A DNA stretch of 64,000 bases from Epiperipatus broadwayi (Eukaryota; Onychophora; Udeonychophora; Euonychophora; Peripatidae): positions 2,289,740 to 2,353,739 of the forward strand of contig JAQFVV010000142.1 in assembly GCA_028023455.1 (NCBI GenBank), written 5' to 3'. Below the pieces are notes generated by a model that saw only the letters and a program-made list of their open reading frames with translations, made no database searches and was not told the origin of the DNA. Both the position numbers and the translations under genes were made by a program. Of this stretch, positions 12,790 through 25,880 are shown piece after piece. Positions within the stretch are counted from its first letter, which is position 1. Every line of letters starts with the position of its first letter.

Positions 12790-13745
12790 TTATTTTCTTT
12801 TCTGTTTATCTATTAACATCCTATTTAATTCTGGTTTTATTTCATTAATGTATACACTTTCTTTTATCATCCTTTCATTATATGACTTAATGCATTCCAA
12901 AAGCTTTATATCAAAATCCCCATTCTTAAATTTATTCATGTGAAAGTAAACAGCAGAATTTTTATCACCTAAATGCTGCTTTAATCTAGTTTTTAATTTA
13001 TTCTTACTAGTCCCAACATATGTCATTTCTACATTCTTTCTAAAACAATTCAAACATTTTATCAAATAAACTGAATTCATAATGTCTAACCTATTATAGT
13101 CACCATTATTATTAATTAAAAGATTCAAACTTGCTTTCTTTTTATAAACTGGACAAATTGAAACATTATATTTCCTATTAATCATTTTAACTAATTTCTT
13201 AACTTTAATAAATAAATCTTTAGATATATTAAAACCAACATAAATAATCTTTTCTCTATTCCTACTATCTAATCCCATTCTATTTCTTATTTTATTTATA
13301 TTTTTATTAGAAAACAAATGTTTAACTACACCCATAGGATAATCATTCATAAAACATTCATTCCTAATACTATCAATCTCATTCCCAAACAAATTACTAT
13401 TTGAACATAACTTAATTGCCCTAATAATTTTATTATTAACAATATTAATTTTACTATGATTATCAATATCTGAAAACCAATTATTTGATAATCCAAAAAA
13501 TGTTTTTTTTTCTAAACACAAATGTTTCTATACTAACACTACCATTACTATCAATTTTTTTAAAAATTCTAACACCCATTTATTCAATAACATTAATATA
13601 TTCTTTTTCCATAGTAAATTTTATTTTTTCAACTCTACCGTTAATATAATTCAAAAAATTATCTGCATTTATTTTATTACCATTGAAAACCATAAAATAG
13701 TCATCAACATATCTAACATAAAAAATTGGTTTATTTCTATAAACT
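12790..13745 (-). pseudogene. Penelope-like retroelement, 3' part of RT plus GIY-YIG endonuclease (broken)
   Basis: This is the C-terminal part of a Penelope-like retrotransposon polyprotein. The upstream end (13745-13540) reads FYVRYVDDYFMVF, with the RT catalytic YVDD box, then meets an in-frame stop and shifts frame at an A-run near 13505. The remaining 243-codon frame (13521-12790) has a linker with KIIYVGFNISKD near residues 91-102. A GIY-YIG domain follows: VYLI at 151-154, CLNC at 156-159, YVG at 168-170, R179 and H183 of the helix, and E221 followed by KPELN at 229-233. PLEs use this RT plus GIY-YIG pair to cut the target and copy their RNA. The first in-frame ATG does not mark a real start, because the frame simply opens after the frameshift. 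The N-terminal RT motifs are absent, so the copy is 5'-truncated and dead. It is a different family from the PLE at 31780-35660. Confidence 0.9.
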
Positions 13746-14516
13746 CCTGTTTGAATGTGTTAATAAAAAAGACGTAGAATAGTAGTGAGGACAAGTTTTT
13801 GTTTTAATGTATATTTTAGTCGGTGGTTAAATAAAAGTTATGTTGAAACGAATCAAATTAGCATTGGAAGAAAGAAAAAAGTCTTTGTGTTTGATAATAA
13901 ATTTGCAATGCTTATATCAAATTTGTAAAAGAAATATTAAGTCTGTCTAATTTCAAAAGTGATCAAATACTTGGTTTTAATTAGTTTTGAAAATTGCTGT
14001 CTTAAACTAATCACTACAGATGAGAAGGTAAAAACAGTTAGAACAGCTGAGCGTTAGTAAAATATCAAACAAAGCATTACATGATTGTCTGTTTGCACAA
14101 TATTTATATTAAAAATAGTAATCTGTCACGCTACTCTGAAAACCTGTATTGTAAGCATGATTGTTCAATGCATGATTGTTCAATGCACACTAGATGGAAA
14201 ATGTTTACCATAAAAGAAAATGTGAATAAAACTAAATCAATAAAAATATATGAAAAATCTAAAAAAAAAAACATGTAGTATCAAAAAAAGAAATTATTAT
14301 TACTTAATCAGGATTTTAATAAAAGCAAAACTTTACCCTATTGGTCATTAAAGTTGGATTTTAGAGAGAAGTTTATAAACCGAAAAAACTTGGATAATAA
14401 AAAAATAGAAGAGAGACAATGATAAAATAAGTTTTTTTTTTAAAAGTGTATTTGGAAAAGTCAAAAATTCAAAGTTAATGTTAAAAGCATAAAAGTGTTT
14501 AAAAATAAATTAAAAA
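13746..14516. other. AT-rich stretch with a 15-bp tandem duplication
   Basis: No gene is seen. At about 14155-14184 the 15-mer gcatgattgttcaat occurs twice in direct tandem. The rest is featureless. Confidence 0.5.
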
Positions 14517-14640
14517 ATGACTCTATGGTTTTTGTGCAGTAATAGACGGTTAGCCTCTGGATGGGAGTTCCTCTTAATGGCACTTCCACCTGTTCCAACT
14601 TTTCATAACCTCTCAAGCAATAAAGCCATTAGAAAAAAAA
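14517..14640. repeat. Short interspersed repeat related to 29222-29310
   Basis: This GC-richer patch shares the phrases 'atggttt(t/a)', 'gtgcag' and 'ctctcaagcaataaa' in order with 29222-29310, and it ends in an A-run (14632-14641). The similarity is patchy. The A-run and the tRNA-like boxes of the other copy suggest a SINE. Confidence 0.35.
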
Positions 14641-17193
14641 ATATTACGGAAATATGTAGTATCAAAAAAAATTATATTGTTCATATAGAACTAAGTATAA
14701 AGATAAATATCTTTTAAAATAGCTGCATTGTTGTGAAAAGGTCCGCCATCAAGTACCAAAAACAAACAATGACTAGTAAGAGTTTACTCACAAGATTTTC
14801 AATTGCTAGGCTGTAAGAATTTTTAAGAAATTTTTCATCGTTTTATCCTCTAATTATAAACAATTAGCTATCTATCTTAAAGCCAATAATTAAATGACTA
14901 ATTATATTTGACTGAAATTAAAAATAAATAAATCCAAGTTTAAAAGAGCTGAATGTGTTACCATCTTTATTCAATTTCCAACCGTTATACCTTTTTGACT
15001 ATCCATAAATATTCCTGAAATTTCCAAAGAAGCCGAAAATTAATTAGTGTCAATGTGATGATCATAAAAACACGTATGCTGATAATATTCTGTGATAACT
15101 ACTGGGATGAATGATATTCCAGCGATGACCTCGTGATTTAAATTAATTTTATCTTTTTAGATATAAATAAAAATATTTCATCTGAAATTATATCTTTTGA
15201 CTGTTGTTAAACAACAGAATTAGTTTGTTTTAACTTTAAAAATCGTTGTTTTGCTACATTTTATAAAAATAGATTATAATAATAACCTGCCGTTTTGAAC
15301 TCGCATTGTCTGAATAGTATTAATGTTGGAGAACCTCCAAGATTAAATTAATTGTAATTGTCGACCTAAATAAGACATTAAAATAATTCATTTGATGGAA
15401 GTCTTTAAATGTAATAAACTTTTCAATATTTATATTTTTAAAATATTTTAAGCAGGTCAGTTAATCGTAATTACTCTAAACTTTAAACAATCTAAACCGA
15501 TCATGTATTATAAACCAAAAATATAACTGTATATTTAATATTCATTTTTATTTTATATATACAATGCTAAGAAGAAATAGTGAAACCAAAGTCTTTCAGG
15601 GAAATTGTATAAAATAGTAATATATAAATATCTAGCTCAGTATGTGTAGAGCTATATTTTTATCTCCAATATTGAAGGGTACATCGATTATAAGCATTTA
15701 TCTTCTTAACCCAGACTAACCCGAGCCTTACCTTCTAATTAAAAATAGATAGGTAAATATTTACTGAGTGATACTTATATGGCTATTTAGGCTGATTATG
15801 AGATGTCTTCTAGAGAAAAAAACTAAACCTATTTGCGATTTGAAAAATCTCTAAAGTTTACCAATGTTTGACTTAAACTCTAGGCTGCGAGTCATCCAGC
15901 CTGGTAGACGATGCAAATACGGTAGGACATAAAATCTGCAAAAAATGTATTTGCATAATGCTATACAAAAATCAAAGTTAAATTTTAATTATTAAAAAAA
16001 AAATAGAATTAAATACAAAGAGAAATATAAAAATTAAATACTGCCTAATGCTATACAAGTAATTATAAATACTGTAGAAATGCATATAACATTATAATAC
16101 TAGCCAAAAACAAAATTTCACTAAAACTCTTTCATAACCTTGGTTTCATCTATTAATAATTAGATTTTGGCAAATGATATTCGACCAAACATACAACATA
16201 TCTATACAAAATCCATTATTCAGTTGTTTTTTATAATTGTTAAATGTTTTTGGAAAAATGCAAACTTTATTGAAACTTTTCAAATATAATTTTGTTGGTA
16301 GTAGCATACAAGTTAGAATATAATCTAACATTTTAATGGGTATTATTATCCTCTCATCTTCGTGTGCTTTTCGTCTGAACACTAGTAGTACTAGCATGGG
16401 AATTGGAGAAAGGAGACTATCAGTTGGATTATTATACTATATATAATATTCTAACCTGTTTGTTATTGCTAAGAACAGAATATATTTGAAAAGTTTAAAT
16501 TAAAAGCAAAGTAATGCCTGTAAATAAACCAATATATAATTGCAAGCAAAAAGACATCATAAAAATGTAGACAAATGTAGAATTATGATAGTTTATATCT
16601 GTACTAAATATATTAAACAACATACTAAACGACAATCGAATAAATATCACATTTATTAAAGAATTCAAATTTTTGTGATTACTGAAACAAAAAGAGAAAC
16701 TCCACTAACAACAAACTTAATATTATGTGAGGCAGTTTCACTATATAATATTGCAGACCAATTTATTTAAATTACTACAGTATAAAATCAGAAAGACTGG
16801 AAAAAAAAACTAATTTAAATCATGATAGCACATAGCTAAACACTAATTAAATTAATTGAAATATTTCTATATTGGGCGAATTTTTGTTATTTTATTTGTT
16901 AACTGTGTACTTATTATAGTTACTAAGCACACATATACAGAAGTTATATTCTAAGTAAAAATTATAATCAAATCCAATTTTATGTCTTATCATGAGTGTC
17001 TCTGTATGAATAGAATGTAAATAGAAGAATAAAAAAAAAAAAGAAAGTCCATTATTTGAAAGCAATAAATCTAAATATATAATCATTTGCTCAAATTTTT
17101 TATTATTATTATAATTAATAAAAGACAAATATATTATATTTTAGAAATTATTTTCATATAATATCTAATATCCTTATTATATACAAATATTTT
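14641..17193. other. AT-rich gene-free stretch
   Basis: No supported feature. A small GC-richer patch at 15640-15740 and another at 15870-15930 are not recognisable. Confidence 0.5.
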
Positions 17194-18125
17194 AATAAAC
17201 TAAAGATCAGCCTTTCAAGCTAACGTACGTGCGCTTTTTATGAATATTAATACTAATAAATGAATACTTTCACTTCCAACACAAGATAAAGTCTTTTCAA
17301 AAGAATAGAATGAATCCATCTATTCTTTCAACCCAAATACTTATATATAGGCAAATTTTAAGTACTGGAAATGAAAGCGTGAGGATAAACCACTCACTTT
17401 AAATTACTTTTTACTAGGTCTGAATGAATGATGCCCATGAAATTATCTAGAATTTACGAAATGTCATTCTTAAATGAAACTAAATGTATGTAAATGAGGC
17501 ATTTATTTTATATAGTGCTATGTTTATAAATTGTAATAAACTAAAGATCAGCCTTTCAAGCTAACATACATATGCTTTTTATGAATATTAATCCTAATAA
17601 ATGAATACTTTCACTTCCAACACAAGATAAGTATTTTCGAAAGAATAGAATAAATCCATCTATTCTTTCATTCCAAATGCTTATAGATATCTTGTGTTGA
17701 AAGTGAAATTATTCATTTATTAGTATTAATATTTATAAAAAGCACATGTATGTTAGCTTAAAGGGCTGATCTTTAGTTTATTACAATTTATAGACATAGG
17801 ACTATATAAAATAAATGCCTCATTTACATATGTTTAGTTTCATTCTAAATAATTTTGTGGGCATCATTCATTCAGACATAGTGGTTTATCCTTATGCTTT
17901 CATTTCCAGTACTTAAGATTTGCCCATGTATAAGCATTTGGGTTGAAAGAATAGTTGGATTCATTCTATTCTTTTGAAAAGACTTTATCTTGTGTTGGAT
18001 GTGAAAGTATTCATTTATTAGTATTAATATTCATAAAAAGTGCATGTACGCTAGCTTGAAATCTGATCTTTAGTTTATTACAATTTATAAACACAGCACT
18101 ATATAAAATAAATGTCTCATTTAAA
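17194..18125. mobile_element. Nested ~930-bp palindrome of foldback elements
   Basis: The left half (17194 to about 17665) returns inverted in the right half (about 17670-18125). Outer-arm phrases 'taataaactaaagatcag', 'aatgaatactttcac', 'caacacaagataaagtctt', 'agtactggaaatgaaagc' and 'tgaatgaatgatgccca' each have an inverted partner in the right place. Inside, 17494-17827 is itself a complete foldback element with 'aatgaggcatttatttta...' ends and a core hairpin centred near 17665. The whole block is therefore palindromic at two levels: one foldback element lies symmetrically inside a longer relative. There is no coding; this is a non-autonomous element. Copies or halves occur at 8546, 36890 and 52195. 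Confidence 0.85.
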
Positions 18126-21100
18126 TACTTTAAAGATATTTAATTCATAAATTATAGGATTTATCTATTTATTATAATTCAATAATTAATTATATTTGTT
18201 AAATAAATACAACTTACAGTATTCAATTTGACATGTGTTCTAGTGAAAAGATGATTGGTGAATGGTTCCTTCTCCAAGATTCCTGCAATACCATCTTTAA
18301 ATCAATGCATGAGTTATATAATGATACAGTATGGTTGTTTACCACAAAAAAACTAGAATGTCTGAATTGTGAGTTATAACATAAAATGTTGCAATGTGAG
18401 CATGAAATGGGACAGTATGTTCTGTATCTTGATTGAATAACACTAACATCATTTTTTAAAATTAAATAAAACTGCTACTGAAACATTTAGAATAATTAAA
18501 ACTCAATAATATATATTGTACCACTAATGAACAGCATTATATGCAAAATTGTTGTCTAAAATTATTAGAACAAAAGTTTATATTTAAATAATGAAAAGAT
18601 TTTGAAATTAAAACTTTGATGAAAGAAATAATCTATAAAAGTTTAATTTTCTTTATATAAACATAGATCACCAAAGGGCAAACATGTCATTTATTAGTAT
18701 AAGTTTTACTAGTTTAAAATAATAATATTAAAAAAAATAATTAGAGGGGGGGGTTAAACAGTCACTCATAAAGTTTTACAAATTAATTAAAGAGTAATTT
18801 GGAGGGACTGGGATTTAACTTAGAAAAATTAAACTATTAAAAAAAAAAAAAATCTTAAAAACTGAAAAATCTCTCTTTCCATTTATTTAAAATAAAATAA
18901 ATACATGTGTGCATAAATAATGTTGATTTTAAATACATAAAGAAACAATAAAATGTGTGTGTGTAAGAAAATAAGAAAAATATGAAAGTTAAATATTAAA
19001 ATAAAGGAAAGCTCATAATTAAATTTTAAAACTCAATGATTGCTTAATAGATAAGCTGCATAGAAATGGGATTAGCAATGGCTACTAATTAACTAATTAA
19101 AATCCATAAACAACAGGACTAATTAAAATGCATCTTATCAAAAATTTGATCAACAAAAGCAGTGGACAGAATGTGAACAATGAAAATAACTAGCAGACTT
19201 AAAAAATTAATTAAAAAATAATGACAAAATCATCACATAAATAGGGCTGAAAAATTTCATCAGTCAGTCATTCATGTATCTAGATTCAATCACTTATTAG
19301 ATGTATATTTCAAAAATACAATGCCATGCTAAGTAGTTTTCAGAGCACCTTCATTCACAAGAACATCAGCAGTCTATCCATCTAATAATTTGAAGCTGCA
19401 AGAATGTCTAACTGCCTGAAATAAAAGTAGCCTGAAACCACAATTGTCAGGACCGCATCAGAAGCCTAAAATCTAACTGATTGGTAAATCACACATGCAG
19501 CAGCAAAGAGCAAGAAGCCACAACATTTAAAATTTTATAAGTAATAACATTTTCTTATGCCCATTCCTAATTTTTTATATTAATCTATAAGTAGCCATGG
19601 CAATCTTTGAGTATCTCCAGAGTCAGTATAATAAATGAACTCTATAGTCAGCATATAATGAACTATAGTATGTGCAGGTTCATGTGCTTCCTAAAGTATC
19701 AAATAAATAGTTACAGAGCTTTCAAACCATGAAATAATTAGCTGTAATTCCAATGTTGTGTGTGCTCCATCTGTATAGTGTTATTTTACATTGTTATTGT
19801 ATGTTTTATTAAGAATGTGTGTGGTTAACATATATAAAATCATTGTTTATTTAATTAAAAAAAATTATAAAATGAGTTTACAAATTATAATAAACATTTT
19901 ATTTAAAATAAAGTATTTGTCTGTTAATTATTGTTGGTTAATTCTTTAATTATACCACTAAGAACAATTTAGCAGAGAAGTTATATAAACAGTTTATTGC
20001 ACTGAATTAGTTTGTCATCATTCAGCATATGCTAACTACTTCTGGTAGTTAGCTGGTGACTGAAGTTTACTTCAAAACAAATAAAGTGCTCTGAATGATA
20101 GGGGTTGGATTTAGCAGTTGAGAAGTTCTGTGGCCTGGAAATAGCTTCGACCTGGTCATAGGTACCCTCTGGGTATTATGCTTCTTTGCCTAAAAGACCA
20201 GTGTGGTACAATACTTAAATTGCAGCTGGAGTGGGTCGATTTTATAATAAATAATTTTATAATATTGTCATTTTTCTATATAAAAGAAATCAACAATTTA
20301 TCTTACAATTTGTTTTATAATGTGTTCACAATTTCTGTTTTTATTAAAGAGTAAGTTTTATTTTATTCTAGTTATTTTCATTAAAGGGTAAACAAAATTT
20401 TATTCTATATTTTTTCTCATTCGATCAGCTCCCACCCATTTCAATATATATATTTTTCATACAATTATGTAATCCTACCAAACGTGCATTGTTCAAGTTA
20501 ATATGAGAGATAAAAATAATAAGACAGAAAACTGAGCCAGCTTTTGCCAGATTTATGCCAGAATCACATGCATGGTTGAATTAAATAATTAAAACTGTAT
20601 GTCAATGATTCTATGGCTTAAAATATTTTCAACTGATTTGCAAGATTTTGTGATGGCAGAGAGAACATTGAGAAAGACCCACAAATATACAAAGCATACT
20701 ATCATATTTCATGCCATAATTTGTTATATAAACATGCTAGTCTCTTACAATTTTTGTGGTTAATAGTCAACCAAACTATTCCACTATATAATATTTGCCA
20801 ATTCATATCTGGCACTGCAGGCAACTTGGAGAAAAAATAGTCACTTTTTCACTAGGTAAGAGTTATTGATAATATGAAGATTTGTGATAGTGGCATTTTA
20901 CTTGTAGATATTTATGTTGGTTTATTTTCCATAATCTAATTGAAATGTTAAGTATTTTTAGTTAAATTTGAACTTTATTTATGCTTTTTCTGATATTCAT
21001 CTGTTATTTATAATGCACAGGTTAATACAAAAAGTAAAATTTTAAATAATATTTTTTTCTTCATGTATTGTTAGTCTTAGTGATAGTCTAGGGCAGGAAA

Positions 21101-21137
21101 TAAGCCAGTGATTTTTAGAATCATAAATATTAGGTTA
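18126..21137. other. AT-rich stretch, one GC-richer patch
   Basis: No gene is seen. The patch at 20010-20235 is clearly GC-richer than its surroundings ('ggcctggaaatagcttcgac' and so on) and may be a transposon remnant, but neither a tRNA-like pair nor a protein motif could be found. Poly-A/T runs occur at 18839-18852. Confidence 0.45.
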
Positions 21138-21275
21138 TAATGAATAATATTTTTGTAGTGTAATTTTCAGGTACGTCGCTTCACGCAAGGTAGGGAATGT
21201 TTTCTATCTGCTTTTAACATCTTGTGGAGAGATGTAATCATAAACATATGACCAAAAACATGAAAAAGATCTATG
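21138..21275 (+). mobile_element. Half copy of the 27498-27731 MITE
   Basis: The phrases 'aatgaataatat', 'gtagtgtaattttca', 'caaggtaggga', 'gatgtaatcataaacatatg' and 'accaaaaa' follow the order of one arm of the hairpin MITE at 27498-27731. The second arm is absent. A further short piece of the same arm, in the same orientation, lies at 21524-21548 ('ttatttctgtagtgtaatttt'). Confidence 0.7.
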
Positions 21276-21539
21276 ATCCCCAAGATGCAGATTTTGTGCT
21301 AAACCAGCATTCATCAGTTGGCCCAGAAAACATTAATCAGTTGTCCCAGAAAACAATCTTTTACATATATCTTTACCACTGTTCAGTATATATATATAGA
21401 CGGATAGATAGCAAATTACTGCAGGGTTTTTTTGTGTGTCAAATATGTATCTTGCAACTTTGACACAAATCATTTAATGAAAATATATTAGGATTTTTAT
21501 TAGATCTTCATTCAACTAGAGATTATTTCTGTAGTGTAA

Positions 21540-21800
21540 TTTTCACTTAGCCTGTTATGATGGGTCTCCTAATTACTTGGTGATATCTGTTTTATATCTA
21601 ATCATTGTTTAATTATTTTTAGTCATTTTTGGGTAGAATGGATAATTTCACTGATATATTTTCTTTTCGTATTCACATGATATTTTACAGATATCAGTTA
21701 TTGTTTTTCAACATTTGTAGATTAGATTTTGTAGCAGTCGAATTTTTTGCAGGATTCTCACAGAATGTTATGACTTTGGAAAGCTGTCCTGATATTAGAT
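21540..21800 (-). pseudogene. Penelope-like element relic (linker and start of GIY-YIG)
   Basis: The minus strand gives NIRTAFQSHN near the 21790 end. This is nearly the same as the NIRTAFQSHT linker of the PLE at 35556-35604. After about 45 codons it reads KISCEYEK, corresponding to the KIPCECGK that opens the GIY-YIG domain of that element. There are several frame breaks and stops. It is a decayed fragment of the same PLE family as 31780-35660. Confidence 0.65.
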
Positions 21801-22739
21801 ATATATAGTTTTTAATTGACGAACATTTTATTTGTATTATATATATAAACAATGGACTATCACATAAATGATGAAATTCTACTAAACAAATAGAACACCA
21901 AAATATGAAATATTGTCAATAAACATTTTTTTTCAAATGTTAGTAGTATCAAAAAAAAAAAATTCAAAAAGCTGTCACTTTGGAAAAAATGTTTGCTGAC
22001 TGTTTTTAACCTCAAGTTTTTGCTTAATGGCAATTTATTATTAGTTAGATTTTACATTTATTTGTTCCTACTGGCATATTGTGAGTTATCTTTTTTTTTT
22101 CGAAGTTATCTTTTAAGACAAAAATATAATAAATATATTTAACATCTCTCATGTCTGAGTGGTATTATGTGTGTGGATAGCTTTTTGCGTTGCCACATGA
22201 AATATGAAATATAAATATTATTTTGCATCCACACTTTTTACTCTAATGTCATAAATTTTTGAGGTAAATTCAAAATTGTTTGGATTAGTAATTATTTAAT
22301 AAATGTTTTAAAGAAATTTTATTAGAACATAAACTAATTACATTAGATAATGTAGGACCTACATATCTATATTTTTTAAAAGTAATTTTTAATTATCTTT
22401 GTTTCTTGTTGTTGTTCGCATAGTTATTGCCTCCAACTCTAAAGTTCTCATTACTTCGAGTCATAAATGAAAGTAATAGTTGTAATAATTTATTATTCCA
22501 AATAGTAACTTTTTACCTCTGATAATTATTCCAATTGTTTGCATTACCTAGACTGTAAACATGGGGATGCATTAAGATCTAAATATTCTTAAAATATTGA
22601 ATTTTATTTCTTCATTTCTCTCTATTAGAATTCATTTAGACCTTGCAACAGTATATTTTACAGCTTTAGAAAATATCAGAAATGTAATCAGATGGTAACA
22701 GAAGTATCCTTCACATGAAATGCTCATTATAAATGGGAC
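21801..22739. other. AT-rich gene-free stretch
   Basis: No supported feature; only A/T homopolymers and short repeats. Confidence 0.5.
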
Positions 22740-25650
22740 TTCTACTATATTAGCAACCAAGATGTTGCATAAATATCTGGTGGAGAGATTTTTTTGTCTC
22801 TTATTCTGATTGTTTTTAGTTTATTCTTGAAATTATTTATATGACCTCTACTGTTTTCATTGTAGAGAAAAATACATCTTGTGCACCATAATACATAGCA
22901 TATAAATGTAATAATATAGATTTCTGCAACATCTGTATTTGGGAATGATTGGATGAGTGAGTGAATGTTGCATAAACTCTGGTAGGTTCTAAAATGTTGC
23001 ATTTAAACAAAAAATGACTCTGATTCTCTTCTTCTCTGAGACACAGGTCACACATAGCATCAATGTTGTTACAATATCTTTTGTATTTAAGAAAATGTAA
23101 TGTTGGCAGTAAACTCAGGTTTAATTTTATAAGGAAAGCAAAATATTTGAGTTCAAGTATTCAGTGTTTGAACTTTCACAGGAACTGTTTATTGTTAATT
23201 CTGGGTATTAATAAGATGCTTGTGTTTGAAAATGGCATCTTGTAGATTATGTGCTTGTAATTTTTTGATTGATATGACAGCAGTTTCTTCCCCCACAGGA
23301 AGTTTTCTATATAGTGAGCAAACTACTGTGGTAAATGATTTTGAGAAAATAATTATTGGGATATAATTTATAATTTTTGTCATAATTAACATGTTGTGTG
23401 AGACATTTTGGTATATCAGTGAAAGATATACTTTTGACAATGATGTTAATGTGTTTTTTATCAAATTTATTAGTTTGTACTGTATCTGCTTTGAAATCTT
23501 AAGTATTTTGTATTTTTTCCTTCAAATATTTGTATGTGATTTTTCCTTGTGTATATGTGCCACACACAAGACTTGTCAAATTGCACTCCAGTTTATATGT
23601 ATTTATGTATTCATTTAATATTTTTAATAATGTTGGCAACTGTCTTTTTGTTGACAGAAGGTTTGTAAGATCATCCATGTATGTGATGCATGGTATGTTG
23701 CTTTTTAGCATTGGTATGTAAATCTTTGGCAGTTTCTTTCTATTGCATTAAGCAGTGGATTTAAATATAATGTAAATGAATAGGAGGGTGCTGAGTGGGG
23801 AATCTTGAGAAATCAAGTGATGTGAAAAAAATGATTGATAACATGTTTCCATTTAATGTTATGTGAATTTCTCTATTTATTAGAAGATTATAATTAAATA
23901 TATTATAGATTTAGGTACTGTTGATTTTACTAATTGTATTTATGCAATTTTCAATTGGTATTGAATTAAATGCTATTTTTATGTTCAGCTGTATTACCAT
24001 TGGATTACACTTCTTAGCATTACATACACTGTCAATGACTATTTTAAATAACAGGGCTACTTGACCTATTGATGAACCTTTTTTTGCAAATTGTGAAAGT
24101 GATATTGTTGGTAGTATATATGGTTCAATTTTTTTAATAACTTTTTTTATGAGTTTGATGCCCAATAGGACTATAAATATAGGCTTAATATTTTCCAATG
24201 TTGTTAGTGTAATGGGTGTCCTGCAGAAGGGGACCAATAATACTGGACATAGGCCTCTTATTTCATACAGCTCTTTTGATAAAAAGTTGTTCATGTTAGA
24301 AAGAAATTTTGATGTGAATTGATAAAGATGTGAAAACACAATGGGTGATCCTGGTTGATCTGTATCTGATATTTTTTCTAGGCACTGTAGGAAGTCTAGA
24401 GATTTGAAGATGTCTTGGGAATTTACATCACCAAAATATCTAGAAGGAGATTCAAGAGTTTTGTTTTTTAAAGTTTTCCCTTGAAATGTATGTATAATTT
24501 ATCTATCATGTTGTCCCCAGTTATCACCTTTTCATACTCACTCAAGACCAAAGTGACTCTAATTAGAGATGATTATTCCAGAACCCATCATATACAATTT
24601 TTGACCAAGCATGTGGCTGTGACAAATATTTACTTTTTTGTGGCCAGGTATTTAGTAAGCACTTCATAGGTGGATTTGTATTCTTTATCAGTGCTAACAT
24701 CATTCTGCGTTTATCTGTTGTTGGTGTGCTTTGGAAAATTTGTCTGTGTAACTTATCTTTAAATATTATAAGTGCTAAAAGCTTTGTGGGAGGGGTGGAT
24801 GCTCTAGTGACATGGTTTATTGTATAAGAAACTGTATTTGTAAAGGCCATCCATTCTTGTACAGGGTCTAGATCAATATATTTCAGTTTAAATAGTAAAA
24901 TATAAATTTCATTGAATAAAAATTCTGTAGTCTTTGTTCTCAGAAAAATTATTCTAGTTTTTTTGGTGTTGACTTGGATAATTGACTAGGTTTAGATTAA
25001 GTGTAACCATTATTGCAGAATGATTTAAGCTTGAAAAGGGAACTAGCTTAGTTGTGAGTATAGTATTCAACATTGGAGATTAGAAAAGATTAATGAGGGA
25101 TGAATGCCATTGTAAAAGGAGACTGAATTGTTTGGCAGAAATCCCTCTCCACTCATGAGAGGTAGGTTGATGAGATACAAACATTTTAAGACAAAAATGT
25201 CATAATTCATATTAGAAGCTCCCAATAATAAAATATGGCTTGATAAAATGGCAACAAAAAAAAAAAGAATTTAAAACTAATATTATTCTATTAATTGTTT
25301 TTTGTACTGGATGTAGATAGACAAAGGCTATATTTAGTTTTTTGTTTGATGGTAAGTAGTAATGATTAATAGATGGTCATGTGTTTACAATATTCTGAAT
25401 GAGTTTAAATTACTGTACCTAGATATTAGCATTCCTGTGACTGCTGATGGTCTTAAAAAGGCTGGTAACCTGATCTGTTAAGATAACTGGAAGAATCCAT
25501 TTGATACCCTGCTTAAATTTTTGTTTCGACCAGGCCAATAATGTGTGGTTTTACTATATCCAACCACTTTGTAAGTTAAAAGTTTCTATTGATTGATTTT
25601 AAACCTCTAATGTTTAGTGCCCCTATATTAAATTTTGTAACAGATATTGA
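22740..25650 (-). pseudogene. Decayed non-LTR retrotransposon (LINE) with EN, RT and Cys/His motif
   Basis: Fragments in domain order cover a nearly complete LINE ORF2 on the minus strand. At 25650-25500: ALNIRGLKS and PHIIGLVETK, the first Asn and Glu boxes of an endonuclease/exonuclease/phosphatase-type endonuclease. Near 25200: LLLGASNMNYD, a decayed GDFN box. At 24870-24563: a spacer. At 24339-23911: RT fingers and palm, including FAKKGSSIGQVA and QLNIKIAFNSIP, where the family has an Asp as first catalytic residue and this copy has Asn. Near 23790: QDSPLSTLLF, a decayed QGDPLS box. At 23711-23499: TYMDDLTN, the intact YxDD box. At 23055-22745: CDLCLREEENQSHFLFKC, a CxxC...HxxxxC motif typical of LINE C-termini. 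Frames shift many times and stops are frequent, so it is long dead. I cannot fix the clade. Confidence 0.85.
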
Positions 25651-25689
25651 TCTCTTCTAACAACAAATCCAACTAATGATTACACACAT

Positions 25690-25880
25690 TATTTTTATAA
25701 TATCAATTTTTCGTTGGCTCTGATGATGAGGCATATGGCTTTATTTCTTGGAAATTCATAAGAAGAGGGTGAGGACTGTCAAATCCAGAGTCAACCATGG
25801 GACCATCCAATTCCTAGTCAGATGCTCTACCAAATACTCCAAAACATGCAGGATTGGCTCTGATTCACTGTGATCTGGGT
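25690..25880 (-). repeat. tRNA-derived SINE head
   Basis: The minus strand reads 'tttggtagagcatctgact', which matches a tRNA D-arm/box A region running into an anticodon arm. About 35 bases later comes 'catggttgactctgg', a box B (GGTTCGACTCC-type) with changes. The D-arm, anticodon-stem and T-arm order is that of a tRNA and most resembles a lysine-type body, but the anticodon stem is broken. It is therefore a SINE head or tRNA pseudogene, not a working tRNA. It lies immediately 5' of the LINE relic in the same orientation. Confidence 0.6.

Noticed and set aside
22837-24850. Separate small genes on the minus strand
   Set aside because: They are consecutive fragments of one decayed LINE, identified by RT, YMDD and Cys/His boxes in order.
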